NCBI GenBank assembly: GCA_964529305.1
Contig: CAZGUX010000091.1
Coordinates: 1-64,000 of the forward strand
DNA from: CAZGUX01 sp964529305
GTDB lineage: Bacteria > Acidobacteriota > Terriglobia > Bryobacterales > Bryobacteraceae
Reading direction: 5' to 3'
Length of the DNA stretch: 64,000 nucleotides
Of this stretch, positions 17,616 through 26,652 are shown piece by piece. Made by a program: the position numbers and the translations under genes. The notes below the pieces were generated by a model. That model was not told the origin of the DNA and did not search any database. It was given only the letters and a program-made list of their open reading frames with translations. The first letter of the stretch is position 1. Each line of letters begins with the position of its first letter.

Positions 17616-17888
17616 CTACTCGCCCCGCAGGGTGACGATCGTCGCGCCCCAACCCCCCGCCTCGGCCGGCGCGTCACGGTAGTCGGCGACGAAGCCGGTG
17701 CGCGCCAGAACCGAACGCACGACCTCCCGCTGCACTCCGATGCCTCGTCCATGAATGATACGAAGAGCGGTCAAACCCAATCGCCGCGCTTCCTCCAGAT
17801 ACGCTTCCACCGCGTCCTTGACGTCGCGAGGCGCGAACGGATGCAGATCCAAAACATCGGTGACCGGAATGCGAATCGGCTCGTCCAT
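17616..17888 (-). CDS. Small stand-alone Smr domain protein
   Basis: A 90-residue protein that is essentially one Smr domain, the MutS2 C-terminal nuclease-like fold. The signatures are LDLHPF with the family LDLH motif, an EAYLEEARRLG helix, and IIHGRGIGVQREVVR with the HGRG loop. It ends GGWGATIVTLRGE. Stand-alone Smr proteins bind or nick branched nucleic acids; their cellular role is usually not known. It is convergent with the second phosphohexomutase (9 bases apart) and divergent from the lysine-rich gene at 17925, whose start is 36 bases away. Confidence 0.85.
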   Translation of the reverse strand: MDEPIRIPVTDVLDLHPFAPRDVKDAVEAYLEEARRLGLTALRIIHGRGIGVQREVVRSVLARTGFVADYRDAPAEAGGWGATIVTLRGE

Positions 17889-17924
17889 CGCGAAAGTGGT
17901 AAACCTGGTCAGAAGGTAGCGCGA

Positions 17925-18929
17925 ATGGCGGCCCGAAAGAAATCGCCGGCAAAGAAGGCGCCCGCCGCACGGAAGGCGGTCACGCCGAAAAAGACCGTTC
18001 CCGCGAAGAAGGCAGCCAAGCCCAGCAAAACGGCAGCAGCGCCCGACTTGTCTGCATTACCGGCCGAAGCCGTGAAATCGTTCGAACGCCGGGTTTGCCT
18101 GGCCTGCGTGATGAGTGTCTTCACCCGGCACCTCGGCCTGTCGCCCCAAACGGCCTACCGCGAGATGCGCAAGTACACGCCGTCCGTCGAGGAGTTGAGC
18201 CGCGATGAAGTAGGCCGCCCGTATTTCGCGGCGGGACCCGAGGAGTGCCCGTATTGCGGCGCCGGCCTCAAGTGGCTCGCGTCGTTTCAGGTCCACCGCG
18301 TGGAAAGCGGCAAGGCCGCCGACACGGCCCGGCGCGAGATCGTCAAGTCGCTGCCCGAGACGCGCTTCACCGTCCTCGAAGAGAAGTCCACGCGGCAGGC
18401 CGCGTTCTATGAGTGGCTCGACAGTGTCAGCGGCAGTCTCGATCTCGACGACCCCCAATGGCTGATGGCCGTCAGCCGGCACTACCTCAGCCGCAAGGAA
18501 CCGAAATCGGACTGGAGCGCAATCTGGACCGGAGTAGGGTCCATCCGGCGCTCCCGGCGGCTCGAGACCGGTTGGGAAGTCGACGGTGGCCGGTTGTTTC
18601 TCGCCCCGCTGTTGTTCGACGAACTGCTGCTGGTGCAGTACCTGGTCAGCCGTTCGCACAAGGCGGGCGGCCTCACCCTGGAAGGACGCTACACGCTGCC
18701 CGAGTTGTTCGGACGTCTGCGGAACTCGCATTACCTGCAAGGCGTCGGAGTCTCGGCGCACAATCCCTCCGACACGCTCGAGGAACTGCTCGCCTATCTT
18801 AGCGGAGGCGAGGCCGCGATGCGGTTCTATTACATCGTCGACAAGGGACCATACCTCGAGCGGTTGAAAGAAGTGCAAGACACCAGGCCGCCGCGGGCGA
18901 AACCGGTCAGCGCGGGAACCACTCGCTGA
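17925..18929 (+). CDS. Lysine/alanine-rich-tailed protein with split zinc-ribbon cysteines
   Basis: A 334-residue protein I do not recognise. Residues 1-40 are a basic K/A/P-rich tail with repeated AKKA-type units, like those of histone H1-like or DNA-binding tails. Two CxxC pairs follow (CLAC at 58-61, CPYC at 108-111), spaced to form a zinc ribbon. The remainder is a soluble domain with a W-L-M-A-V-S-R-H-Y block and a C-terminal region rich in aromatic residues. AGAAGG about nine bases before the ATG at 17925 supports the start. Its 3' end overlaps the convergent cytochrome gene by 23 bases. The tail suggests nucleic-acid contact; this is inference. Confidence 0.72.
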   Translation: MAARKKSPAKKAPAARKAVTPKKTVPAKKAAKPSKTAAAPDLSALPAEAVKSFERRVCLACVMSVFTRHLGLSPQTAYREMRKYTPSVEELSRDEVGRPYFAAGPEECPYCGAGLKWLASFQVHRVESGKAADTARREIVKSLPETRFTVLEEKSTRQAAFYEWLDSVSGSLDLDDPQWLMAVSRHYLSRKEPKSDWSAIWTGVGSIRRSRRLETGWEVDGGRLFLAPLLFDELLLVQYLVSRSHKAGGLTLEGRYTLPELFGRLRNSHYLQGVGVSAHNPSDTLEELLAYLSGGEAAMRFYYIVDKGPYLERLKEVQDTRPPRAKPVSAGTTR

Positions 18930-20742
18930 GACGGGCGCTCACCCAATCCACGGTCTCCTTCGGGTGGCATCCGAGGCATGCGTTCGGACTCTCCTCTCGC
19001 CCAAACCGCCGCGTCATCGCCGGGTCGGGAATGTCGTCAATGGTGTGCGTGCGCGCCTGGAATTCCACCGTTCGCATGATCCTGGGCATGTGGCACGACA
19101 CGCAGCGCCCGCCCTCGGAATCAGGAGGGTGATGCGTGTGCGAGCGCGGATTCGCCGCCAGCGCCTGGTGACACTGGGTGCACATCCGGTCCGGGTGGTC
19201 CTGAAACTTCAGCGCCTTCAGGTTCGCCGGAAAGTCCGCGGGGTGAGGATTGTGACAGTGCCCGCAGTGGGCGCCGCCCGTGTCGAAGCACTGGGAGCGC
19301 TCGAACGACTCCACGATGAACGTGGTCTCGCGGAAACGCCCGTCCCGGTAAAAGGCCTTCCGGGAAAACTCGATCAGCGGCCGGCCTCGGGACCTGCTGG
19401 TGAACGCGGGCGTGACCCCGGAGTAGTTCATCTCGCCGTGTGCGCCGCGCTCGAACATCGCGGACTGGCGATGGCACTGCGCGCAGATTCGCACGTAGTC
19501 GCGATTGCCCAGCCTGCTGAATTCAACCGGCGGATCGGCGGGGGACTTGGTGGATCGAGCGCCCTCCCTCATGCGGCGAACGTGCGCGGCGGACGGGCCG
19601 TGGCACATCTCGCAGTTGATGCCGGGTTCGGCAAACACGATCGCTTCCGCCCTTAACTCGGCGCCGGTCAGGCGCAACTGGCTGGTATGGCACGGAGCGC
19701 AATTCAACTGGTAACTGGTGGCATCGGTGAACCGCGAGAACGTTTCGATATCGGTCCGTGCCGACGTGGGCGGATCGATGGTCTTCCAGTAGTTGAACCA
19801 GTGGCCGGTAATCCGGTTGTACTGAATGGGAAAGACCTGGATGCGGCCGTTGGCGAGTCGCGTCGCGTAAGCTTGCTGCCACTTGGACCCGATGGTGTAG
19901 TCCACAGGGTATCGCCGCCATTCGCCTTTTGGATCGCGCGTTTCAAAGTAGTGCCGCCCTCCTTCGGTCAGCGCGCGAAGCAATGTCTTGCCCGCGGCGT
20001 CGCGATAGGCGAAGCCGCCGAATTCGCCGAATACGTTTTCCGGCCGGTAGGGCGAGAGCATGCGCGCCATACCGGTCGAGAGCCAGGCTTTGTGTTCCTT
20101 CGCGTGACAGGCCTGGCAGGAAGATGAGCCCGCGTACTCGGCGGGCTGCTCCGGCTTGCCGGCCGCTGTGCCGGGCGGATCCGCCCCGAGTTCTCGCAAG
20201 GTCGCGCGAAGAGACGCGCGCAGCTTCGGTTCGAGGGCCGTCCACTGCGGCTCCGTGAACCCGGACGGACGCGCCAGGCGGTCCAGCAGTTCCCACGCCC
20301 GCCGCGCGCTGCGCGCGGCTTCCGCTTTCAGCCCGACACCCGCCTGCACCTGGCTCAGCGACACGAGCAGCAGCGGGTTCTCGGGCAACAGCCGCAGCGA
20401 CTGTGTGGCGTGCTTCAGAACGCAATCGGGGCGGCGCAGATCGATGCACGATTTCGCGGCGACGTCGTAGGCTACGGACAGAAACGCGGATGCGGGATAG
20501 GCCGACACGAACGTCTCGGCACGTTCGAGTCTGCGGGCCGGATCGCGCGTGGCAAAGACGCTCTCCAGCGCCGCTCGTTCCTTGGTGTCCTCGATCTGGT
20601 CGAGCAGGCGGAAGTTCTTGCGGTCTTTTTCGAAGATGACGGTGTCGATTTCCTGAGCGAAGGCGCCTGTGCTCAATAGCAAACACAGTGCCGCTGTTCC
20701 TCTGAAAAACCAGCGCCTGACCGGCCCGAGGGTCCTCTTCAT
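18907..20742 (-). CDS. Exported octaheme c-type cytochrome with N-terminal TPR-like region
   Basis: A 611-residue periplasmic protein with a signal peptide (LCLLLSTGAFA), a helical TPR-like region at about 35-190, and eight CxxCH haem motifs from residue 209 on: CQACH, CAPCH, CEMCH, CAQCH, CGHCH, CTQCH, CVSCH and CLGCH. Spacing resembles multihaem cytochromes of the c554/octahaem type that pass electrons or reduce nitrogen or sulfur compounds. No partner oxidoreductase or quinol dehydrogenase is adjacent. The last 23 bases lie antisense inside the end of the lysine-rich gene. Redox partner and substrate are unknown. Confidence 0.88.
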   Translation of the reverse strand: MKRTLGPVRRWFFRGTAALCLLLSTGAFAQEIDTVIFEKDRKNFRLLDQIEDTKERAALESVFATRDPARRLERAETFVSAYPASAFLSVAYDVAAKSCIDLRRPDCVLKHATQSLRLLPENPLLLVSLSQVQAGVGLKAEAARSARRAWELLDRLARPSGFTEPQWTALEPKLRASLRATLRELGADPPGTAAGKPEQPAEYAGSSSCQACHAKEHKAWLSTGMARMLSPYRPENVFGEFGGFAYRDAAGKTLLRALTEGGRHYFETRDPKGEWRRYPVDYTIGSKWQQAYATRLANGRIQVFPIQYNRITGHWFNYWKTIDPPTSARTDIETFSRFTDATSYQLNCAPCHTSQLRLTGAELRAEAIVFAEPGINCEMCHGPSAAHVRRMREGARSTKSPADPPVEFSRLGNRDYVRICAQCHRQSAMFERGAHGEMNYSGVTPAFTSRSRGRPLIEFSRKAFYRDGRFRETTFIVESFERSQCFDTGGAHCGHCHNPHPADFPANLKALKFQDHPDRMCTQCHQALAANPRSHTHHPPDSEGGRCVSCHMPRIMRTVEFQARTHTIDDIPDPAMTRRFGREESPNACLGCHPKETVDWVSARLSEWFPR

Positions 20743-20865
20743 GGGTGGTTCTGATCAGTCTCCATGCTAATCCGAACGCCAATCCGATGGTTCTCAATGA
20801 CGCACCGGGTGACAGTCTTGGGTTGGCTGGCTCGCCTCATCATGAAGACGAGGCACGACGATTAG

Positions 20866-21198
20866 TTAGACGGTTGGAAGACGAAACGCGCGGGCCAGTA
20901 TCTGTAGCAGCGCGCCGAGATCTGTTTCTGAAAGCGCACCCAAATGCCGAACAATCCCGCTCTTCGGCAGCACAGTCAGCTTGTGGGCACGAACGTATGA
21001 CGGAACATTCAGACCCGCCGTTCGCCACTCTCGAATCGGTAGATCGAACTCTGAATGCCTCGGCTGGGAAGTGACCGGCGCCGCGACAAAATCGTCGTCG
21101 CCCGCGTCGAGAAGGACGACCGCAGGGCGTATCTTGCCTCCGGAAGTCTGGTGAAACTCGATTCGAACGAGTATGACGCTACCGAGCGGGAGGATCAT
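20866..21198 (-). CDS. MazF/PemK-type toxin
   Basis: A 110-residue protein of the PemK/MazF fold, usually a sequence-specific mRNA endonuclease. It opens with LGSVILVRIEF, has the KIRPAVVLLD strand where MazF has its RP-V-V motif, and a VTSQP loop. A longer frame reaches 21297, but the ATG at 21198 matches the family start and lies inside the end of the antitoxin gene (20-base overlap), as expected for a coupled toxin-antitoxin pair. Confidence 0.78.
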   Translation of the reverse strand: MILPLGSVILVRIEFHQTSGGKIRPAVVLLDAGDDDFVAAPVTSQPRHSEFDLPIREWRTAGLNVPSYVRAHKLTVLPKSGIVRHLGALSETDLGALLQILARAFRLPTV

Positions 21199-21412
21199 CA
21201 AGCAGCCGCTCATAGACGGCATCTTCCGCCGCATACGCGGCTTCAAAGGACCGAATTCCAGCGGCTCGCCACGCGCGCAGTTCATCCTCGGCCCCATCCC
21301 ATTGAAGGACCACGTGCAAAGGCTCTCCCGTGGGGACCTGCCCCGCGACGTCGATGGGAATCAGGATCTGGCCATCGCGAGCCACGACGGCCTCAAACTC
21401 GATTGTTTTCAT
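21179..21412 (-). CDS. AbrB-like antitoxin partner of the MazF-type toxin
   Basis: A 77-residue protein beginning MKTIEFEAVVARDGQILIP, the swapped-hairpin AbrB/SpoVT DNA-binding half, followed by an acidic C-terminal helix (EAAYAAEDAVYERLLDD) that would cover the toxin. It precedes and overlaps the toxin gene. Autorepression of the pair is expected from the family but no operator is evident. I use the ATG at 21412 rather than the upstream one at 21433 because it begins the DNA-binding strand directly. Confidence 0.72.
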   Translation of the reverse strand: MKTIEFEAVVARDGQILIPIDVAGQVPTGEPLHVVLQWDGAEDELRAWRAAGIRSFEAAYAAEDAVYERLLDDPPAR

Positions 21413-21514
21413 ATCGTCATCCCTGACCATCATCGCACCTTGCAGTCGCCCGGGCGGGCGTCGGAACCGGCGTCGAGGGGGGATTGAGTCGCATGCGGCG
21501 GTCCGCTTCCGGGG

Positions 21515-22828
21515 CTACTCCCACCCGCACCAATCCATGGCCGCCAGGGCGAACGTTTTCGTCGCCGTGACCAGGTCGTCGATGTCGACGTACTCGTCCA
21601 CGGCATGCGCCTGCAACAAGCTGCCAGGCCCATAGATCACGCTCGGGATACCGGCCAGGTTCAGGAACGCGGCATCGCAGACGGCGCAGAATCCCTGGAA
21701 CAAGTCCCGGTGATCGACCGGCCGCGGGCTTACGGCTTTGCGGTGAGCCGCCGCGCAGGCCTGCACGATAGGGTGCTCGACGGGAATCGACGAGGGCGGC
21801 CAATGCAGGTTGAACGTGATCTCCGGAGGATTCTCCTTGAGCCACGGATCGAGTTCGCAGGCCTTGGTGATGTACTCCTGGATCTCGCGCTTGACGTCGT
21901 CGACGGATTCGTCCGGCGGATACCAGACAGAGTATTCAATGGTGCAGAACTGTGAGATGACGAACGGAATCATCACCCCGTGGGGGCCGCCGGTGATCAC
22001 TCCAGGGTGCAGCGAGAAATGCCCTGGTCGAAACAGCGGATGCTTCTTGCTTTGGCCCCATTGCTCCTCCAGCCGGCAGATGGCCTGGAGCAGGTAGACT
22101 CCTTTTTCGATGGCGCTCACGGCGATCTCCGAGCCGCGGCCCCACGAACGGATCATCTCGCTGCGTACCGACGCATGACTCGCTTTCCCGCGGCAGGTGA
22201 CCGTCATCCATAGCAACCCTGGGGTCACCGGCACCACCGCCAGGTCCACGGGGGGCGCCGTGGGCTCGGAAACAATCGCGGCGTCCGCGCGGTACTTCTC
22301 GCACACGGCCGAGACGCCTACCTCGTGGTTCATCGTCTCTTCTCCGACCACGCTTTCGAGAATCACATCGCCCTTCAGGACCACGCCGCAACGCCGCAGC
22401 GCTTCGATACCCTTCAGTTGGGCGACGACCCCGCCTTTCATGTCACACGCGCCGCGGCCGTAGAGCTTGCCGTCTTCCGTCTTCCCGCTGAACGGATCGC
22501 CGAACTTCCAGTCCGAGGGATTGCCGACCGGCACGACGTCGATGTGCCCGTTATAAATCAGCGAGCGCCCTCCGCCCGATCCCGCCAGGACGCCCACAAG
22601 GTTGGCCCGGTCTTTCTCGCGCTCCACGAAGTCGACCGCGCACCCGGCTGCCCGGTATGCGGTGGCGAGCTTCTGATTACAGGCCGTCTCGCCGCCGACC
22701 TCCTTCTGATAATCCATTCCGGGATAGCGAGGGTTGACGCTGGGAATGCGAACCAGTTCGGCGGTGAGGGAGACGATTTCGTCCCGCATCGCATCAATGG
22801 TTTGAAGAACCTGTTCTGCTTTGTTCAT
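21515..22828 (-). CDS. M20-family metallopeptidase (ArgE/DapE type)
   Basis: A 437-residue zinc amidohydrolase/peptidase. The first metal histidine is in YNGHIDVVPVG, the bridging aspartate in GRGACDMKGG, and the catalytic glutamate pair in VGEETMNHE. The lid domain and a later histidine region (LLQAHAVDEYVD) are also present. The family removes acyl or aminoacyl groups, for example acetylornithine or succinyl-diaminopimelate; this member is longer than typical ArgE/DapE and its substrate is not indicated by neighbours. The ATG at 22828 matches the family N-terminus. It lies upstream of the toxin-antitoxin pair on the same strand. Confidence 0.88.
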   Translation of the reverse strand: MNKAEQVLQTIDAMRDEIVSLTAELVRIPSVNPRYPGMDYQKEVGGETACNQKLATAYRAAGCAVDFVEREKDRANLVGVLAGSGGGRSLIYNGHIDVVPVGNPSDWKFGDPFSGKTEDGKLYGRGACDMKGGVVAQLKGIEALRRCGVVLKGDVILESVVGEETMNHEVGVSAVCEKYRADAAIVSEPTAPPVDLAVVPVTPGLLWMTVTCRGKASHASVRSEMIRSWGRGSEIAVSAIEKGVYLLQAICRLEEQWGQSKKHPLFRPGHFSLHPGVITGGPHGVMIPFVISQFCTIEYSVWYPPDESVDDVKREIQEYITKACELDPWLKENPPEITFNLHWPPSSIPVEHPIVQACAAAHRKAVSPRPVDHRDLFQGFCAVCDAAFLNLAGIPSVIYGPGSLLQAHAVDEYVDIDDLVTATKTFALAAMDWCGWE

Positions 22829-22943
22829 GGGTCACCGTGATGGTGGAGTCGTTCTGATGGATCTCATCGAGCCACACTTCCACGCGGCTGTCAAGTGACG
22901 GAGGCCGCCACGCGCACGGTTTCGCCGCTATGCTGGAAGTCAA

Positions 22944-23348
22944 ATGCCACGCCGACGTGACTTCCTGACTTTGGCCGGCCCGCTCGCCGCGCTCAGCGCC
23001 TCGGCCGCCACGCGACTGCCGAATCTGACGATGGACCCTTCCCAGGCAAAGCTGACCCGCGAGCCGTTTGGCGATCTGCGCATCTTCTTCGACGGGCCGA
23101 CCGATCAACTTCGGTCTATGACGGCCGGCAGCCTCGAACTCAAACCCGGCACCTCGCCTCACCCGCCGCACAGTCACCCGGACGAGGAGTTCCTCCTGGT
23201 GACCGCGGGCACTGGCGAAATCTCAGTGGAAGGCAAGATCACGAAAGTCAGGCCCGGCTCGCTGATGTACTGCGCGGCAAACAAAGTTCACGGGATCTCC
23301 GCGGGCAAAACACCGCTCCTGTTCTACTTCTTCAAGTGGCAGAAGTAG
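22944..23348 (+). CDS. Exported cupin-domain protein with Tat-like signal
   Basis: A 134-residue protein with an RRRDFLTLAG Tat-type signal followed by a single cupin. The first motif HPPHSHPDEEFLLV carries the metal histidines and glutamate, and the second motif with PGSLMYCAANKVHGI supplies the final histidine. Small cupins of this kind bind a metal and a small carboxylate or sugar ligand; no reaction can be assigned. The 3' end overlaps the following flavoprotein start by 13 bases, so the two are probably coupled. Confidence 0.75.
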   Translation: MPRRRDFLTLAGPLAALSASAATRLPNLTMDPSQAKLTREPFGDLRIFFDGPTDQLRSMTAGSLELKPGTSPHPPHSHPDEEFLLVTAGTGEISVEGKITKVRPGSLMYCAANKVHGISAGKTPLLFYFFKWQK

Positions 23349-24526
23349 AGCGTTGGGACGCGGTGGTGCTCGGCGGCGGCGCGGCCGGCCTGATGTGCGC
23401 CATCGAGGCGGCGCGCGGCGGCAAACGAATCGCCGTCGTGGAGCACAACTCGGAAGCCGGCCGGAAGATTCTCATCTCCGGCGGCGGGCGCTGCAACTTC
23501 ACCAACCTGCACACGGGGCCTGGGAATTTTGTTTCCGCCAATCCGCACTTCGCCAAGTCCGCGCTGGCGCGTTATCAGCCCAAGGACTTTCTCGCGCTGG
23601 TGAACCGGCACCGGATCGCCTTCCACGAAAAGACGGCGGGACAACTCTTCTGCGACGGCTCGGCGCGGGAGATCGTCGCGATGTTGCTGCGGGAATGCGA
23701 GGCGGGCAAGGTCTCGGTTCTTACTGGCCGTCGGGTGTCCGAGGTGCGGCGAACGACGGAGTTCGTGATCGACACAGACCAGGGCAGTCTCGCCGCGTCC
23801 ATTCTCGTGGTCGCGACGGGCGGCTTGTCGATCCCCAAGATCGGCGCGACCGATTTCGGGTACCGTCTGGCGCGTCAATTCGGACTGCGCATCGCACCCT
23901 GCCGCCCAGCACTGACGCCCCTCTTGTGGTCCGCGGAAGACCGCGACCGCTTTCAGGGACTGGCCGGCGTGTCGGCGGAGGTTCACCTACGGGCAGCCCG
24001 GCAATCGTTTCGGGAGAAGATGTTGTTTACGCACACCGGCGTGAGCGGACCGGCGATCCTGCAGATCTCCACCTATTGGACTCCCGGCGGCCCTTTGACC
24101 GTGGACTTGGCGCCCGGCCGGGATCTGGACGCACAACTGGTCGAGCGAAACGACGGACTCGAAGTGCAGGCCATTCTGAGCGGGTGGCTGCCGCGAAGGC
24201 TGGTGGAACGCTGGCTGGAAACGAACGGATTCGCCTCAAAGCCCGTGCGGCACATGGCGATGCGGGATCGCAAGCGTCTCGCCGCCACGCTTCACGCCTG
24301 GACGCTGCATCCGGCGGGATACGAGGGATACGGCAAAGCCGAGGTGACCGCGGGCGGGGTGGACACGGACGAACTGTCGTCACAGACCATGGAGAGCCGT
24401 CGTGTCCCAGGGTTATATTTCGTCGGCGAAGTGGTGGACGTGACGGGTCAACTGGGCGGGTTCAACTTTCAATGGGCGTGGGCGTCGGGGCACGCGGCCG
24501 GGCGGGGAATCGCCGGTGGAGGATAA
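23336..24526 (+). CDS. HI0933/YhiN-family NAD(P)/FAD-dependent oxidoreductase
   Basis: A 396-residue flavoprotein of the HI0933/BaiN family. The N-terminal FAD motif GGGAAGLMCAIEA is followed by the family signature SGGGRCNFTN, and the C-terminus has the second FAD-contact block with VDVTGQLGGFNFQWAWASG. Cellular function of the family is unclear in most bacteria; a member reduces bile-acid intermediates in gut clostridia, which is not implied here. The ATG at 23336 overlaps the end of the cupin gene by 13 bases. Confidence 0.9.
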   Translation: MAEVERWDAVVLGGGAAGLMCAIEAARGGKRIAVVEHNSEAGRKILISGGGRCNFTNLHTGPGNFVSANPHFAKSALARYQPKDFLALVNRHRIAFHEKTAGQLFCDGSAREIVAMLLRECEAGKVSVLTGRRVSEVRRTTEFVIDTDQGSLAASILVVATGGLSIPKIGATDFGYRLARQFGLRIAPCRPALTPLLWSAEDRDRFQGLAGVSAEVHLRAARQSFREKMLFTHTGVSGPAILQISTYWTPGGPLTVDLAPGRDLDAQLVERNDGLEVQAILSGWLPRRLVERWLETNGFASKPVRHMAMRDRKRLAATLHAWTLHPAGYEGYGKAEVTAGGVDTDELSSQTMESRRVPGLYFVGEVVDVTGQLGGFNFQWAWASGHAAGRGIAGGG

Positions 24527-24562
24527 GCCGCCGTTCAGTGCTATCCGTACCCTGGGTCACCG

Positions 24563-24949
24563 TCACCAAACGACGCGCCCTCCATACTGTTCGATCGCCG
24601 TGTCTGGTGTGAGAATCGTCATTCCGTGAACAATCGCCTGCGCAACCAGCATGCGATCGAACGGATCGGCGTGGAGCCCTGGCAACCGGCCCGCGTGGAG
24701 AGCTGATGCTTCGTCGATGTCCAATGCGTCGATGCCGCTCGCTTCGCGGATTCTGGGGGTAAAGATATCCGGCTTTTCAGGGAGTGGAAGTCGCCCGGCG
24801 GCATGTTTGATCGCAATTTCCCAGGCAGAAGCAGCGCTCAAATAACGTTCGTTGTTACGATCCAGAAAGACCGCGGCCGCTTTGGCGCTCAGGCGGGGGG
24901 AGTCACTGGCGATCCAAAGAAACGTGCATGTGTCTACGAGAAGTTTCAC
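24563..24949 (-). CDS. PIN-domain toxin (VapC-like)
   Basis: A 128-residue PIN ribonuclease. The acidic metal site is visible: Asp6 in LLVDTCTFLW, a glutamate in SAWEIAIKH, and the aspartate in ADPFDRMLVAQA, with a late TPD motif. The subfamily fits Sll0205-like PIN toxins that pair with Phd/YefM antitoxins. It starts 9 bases after the stop of the antitoxin gene and is convergent with the flavoprotein gene 36 bases away. Confidence 0.85.
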   Translation of the reverse strand: MKLLVDTCTFLWIASDSPRLSAKAAAVFLDRNNERYLSAASAWEIAIKHAAGRLPLPEKPDIFTPRIREASGIDALDIDEASALHAGRLPGLHADPFDRMLVAQAIVHGMTILTPDTAIEQYGGRVVW

Positions 24950-24958
24950 GCGAGAGCC

Positions 24959-25198
24959 TCATTTGCCGGCGAACGCTCTCAGAATCTTGTCGGGCAATGG
25001 CTCGAAGAATGAATCCGGGACAACGAACTTACCCTTGGCGGCACCGATCTTCGGTTTGCGAGCCGGCTTCTGGCGAAGCGCTCGGATTTCCGCCACGGGC
25101 TGATTACGCTTGCACAGCAACAAGGCCTCTCCAGGCGCCAGTTCGGCCAGATAGCGCGACAGGTTGGTTTTTGCATCGTGGATGTTGACTCGATCCAT
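24959..25198 (-). CDS. Phd/YefM-type antitoxin
   Basis: A 79-residue antitoxin beginning MDRVNIHDAKTNLSRYL, the standard Phd/YefM DNA-binding N-terminus, followed by a CKRNQPVAEI strand and a basic/hydrophobic C-terminal toxin-binding tail. The ATG at 25198 is preferred over an ATG six codons upstream because it gives the family start. It is the first gene of the PIN toxin pair. The sequence just upstream (around 25205-25235) is locally AT-rich compared with its surroundings, as expected of an autoregulated promoter. Confidence 0.82.
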   Translation of the reverse strand: MDRVNIHDAKTNLSRYLAELAPGEALLLCKRNQPVAEIRALRQKPARKPKIGAAKGKFVVPDSFFEPLPDKILRAFAGK

Positions 25199-25351
25199 AG
25201 TCTTATAGTGAATCATTTAGTGAACTAAGTCAATGTCCGGCGCAGGCCGGTCCGGGAAGCCGAGCATCGCCCGAACCTTGATGCGCGAAAGGTTTGCAGG
25301 TATGCTGCTGTCTTGACGCTCGCTCTCCGAGGTGCGACCGGCCCCTCACTC

Positions 25352-26578
25352 ATGCCGCTCACTCGACGAATCATGATGGGCGTGCTGGCCGCCGCGGCGC
25401 TGCCCGCTCGAGGCGAAGATCTGCCTCCCGCCCGGACGATCACCCGCGGACCCAAACATCATTGGTTCGGCTACTACGACAAGCTGCAGTTCGATCCCAC
25501 GAGCCGGTATGTGCTCGGCATGGAGGTGGACTTCGCACACCGCTCCCCTCGGCCGGAGGACGCCATCCGCATCGGCATGGTCGACCTCCGGGACCGGGAT
25601 CGCTGGATCGACCTCGGTGAAACACACGCCTGGTGCTGGCAGCAGGGCTCGATGCTGCAGTGGCTGCCGAGTTCCAAAGATCAGGTGATCTACAACGATC
25701 GCCTCGAAGGGCGTTTTGTCTCCCACATCCTGAACGTGCACACTGGGAAGAAGCGCACGCTGCCTTCGCCGGTCTATTCGGTGAGCCCGGACGCCAGATG
25801 GGCCGTTGCGCCCGACTTTCGCCGCCTGAACGACACCCGCCCCGGCTACGGGTATTGCGCCATTCCCGACCCCAACCAAGATCAGTCCGCCCCGAAAAAC
25901 GCCGGCATCTGGCGCATGAACCTGCGCACGGGGAAAACCGACCTGATCTTTTCGATCGCGGATGCGGTCGCGCTTCCGTTCAAGTACGGCGACTGGTCGG
26001 GGGCCAAGCATTGGTTCAACCACCTGTTGTTCGCGCCGGACGGCAAGCGATTCTGCTTTCTCCACCGCTGGGCGTGGCCTGGCAAGCCTGGCCGGGTCAC
26101 CCGGATGTTCACCATGGGGATCGACGGCAAGGATGTCTTCGAGCTGATGCCGTACGGGAATTGTTCTCACTTCATCTGGCGCGACCCGCGCCACGTGCTG
26201 GCCTGGTCGCGACACCCGTCGCACCAGGATCGCTTCTACGTGTGGCGCGATCAGAGCGATCGGGTGGAAGTGGTGGGCAAGGACGTGATGACCGCCGACG
26301 GCCATTGCACCTACCTGCCGGGCAACGAATGGATCCTGAACGATACCTATCCCGACCGGGACCGCAACCAGAACCCCTACCTGTTTCACGTCGCCACCGG
26401 CCGCCGCGTGCCGTTAGGACATTTTCCGTCACCCAAGGAATACACGGGTGAATGGCGTTGCGACACCCATCCGCGGTTCAGCCGGAACGGCAGGCTGGTG
26501 TGCATCGATTCCCCGCAGCACGGGGCCGGGCGTCAGATGCACCTCATCGACATCTCCCGGATCGTGACCAGCGGCTGA
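25352..26578 (+). CDS. Tat-exported beta-propeller-like protein, unknown function
   Basis: A 408-residue protein with a TRRIMMGVLAAAALPA Tat-type signal and a repeating beta-strand pattern with histidine and tryptophan-rich loops (HHWFGYYDKLQF, HAWCWQQGSMLQW, HWFNHLLFAPDGKRF, GHCTYLPGNEWIL). It resembles oligogalacturonate-lyase-type seven-bladed propellers, but I cannot match the full catalytic set, so no reaction is claimed. The frame extends to 25313; the ATG at 25352 begins the signal. It stands alone after the Phd/PIN pair. Confidence 0.68.
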   Translation: MPLTRRIMMGVLAAAALPARGEDLPPARTITRGPKHHWFGYYDKLQFDPTSRYVLGMEVDFAHRSPRPEDAIRIGMVDLRDRDRWIDLGETHAWCWQQGSMLQWLPSSKDQVIYNDRLEGRFVSHILNVHTGKKRTLPSPVYSVSPDARWAVAPDFRRLNDTRPGYGYCAIPDPNQDQSAPKNAGIWRMNLRTGKTDLIFSIADAVALPFKYGDWSGAKHWFNHLLFAPDGKRFCFLHRWAWPGKPGRVTRMFTMGIDGKDVFELMPYGNCSHFIWRDPRHVLAWSRHPSHQDRFYVWRDQSDRVEVVGKDVMTADGHCTYLPGNEWILNDTYPDRDRNQNPYLFHVATGRRVPLGHFPSPKEYTGEWRCDTHPRFSRNGRLVCIDSPQHGAGRQMHLIDISRIVTSG

Positions 26579-26652
26579 AGAGGCCGAGTGCCGCCGGGCG
26601 ACGCCTTTTGTCGGCCGGCGGAAGGACAGGCCCACAGGCCACTCGGAAGGAT

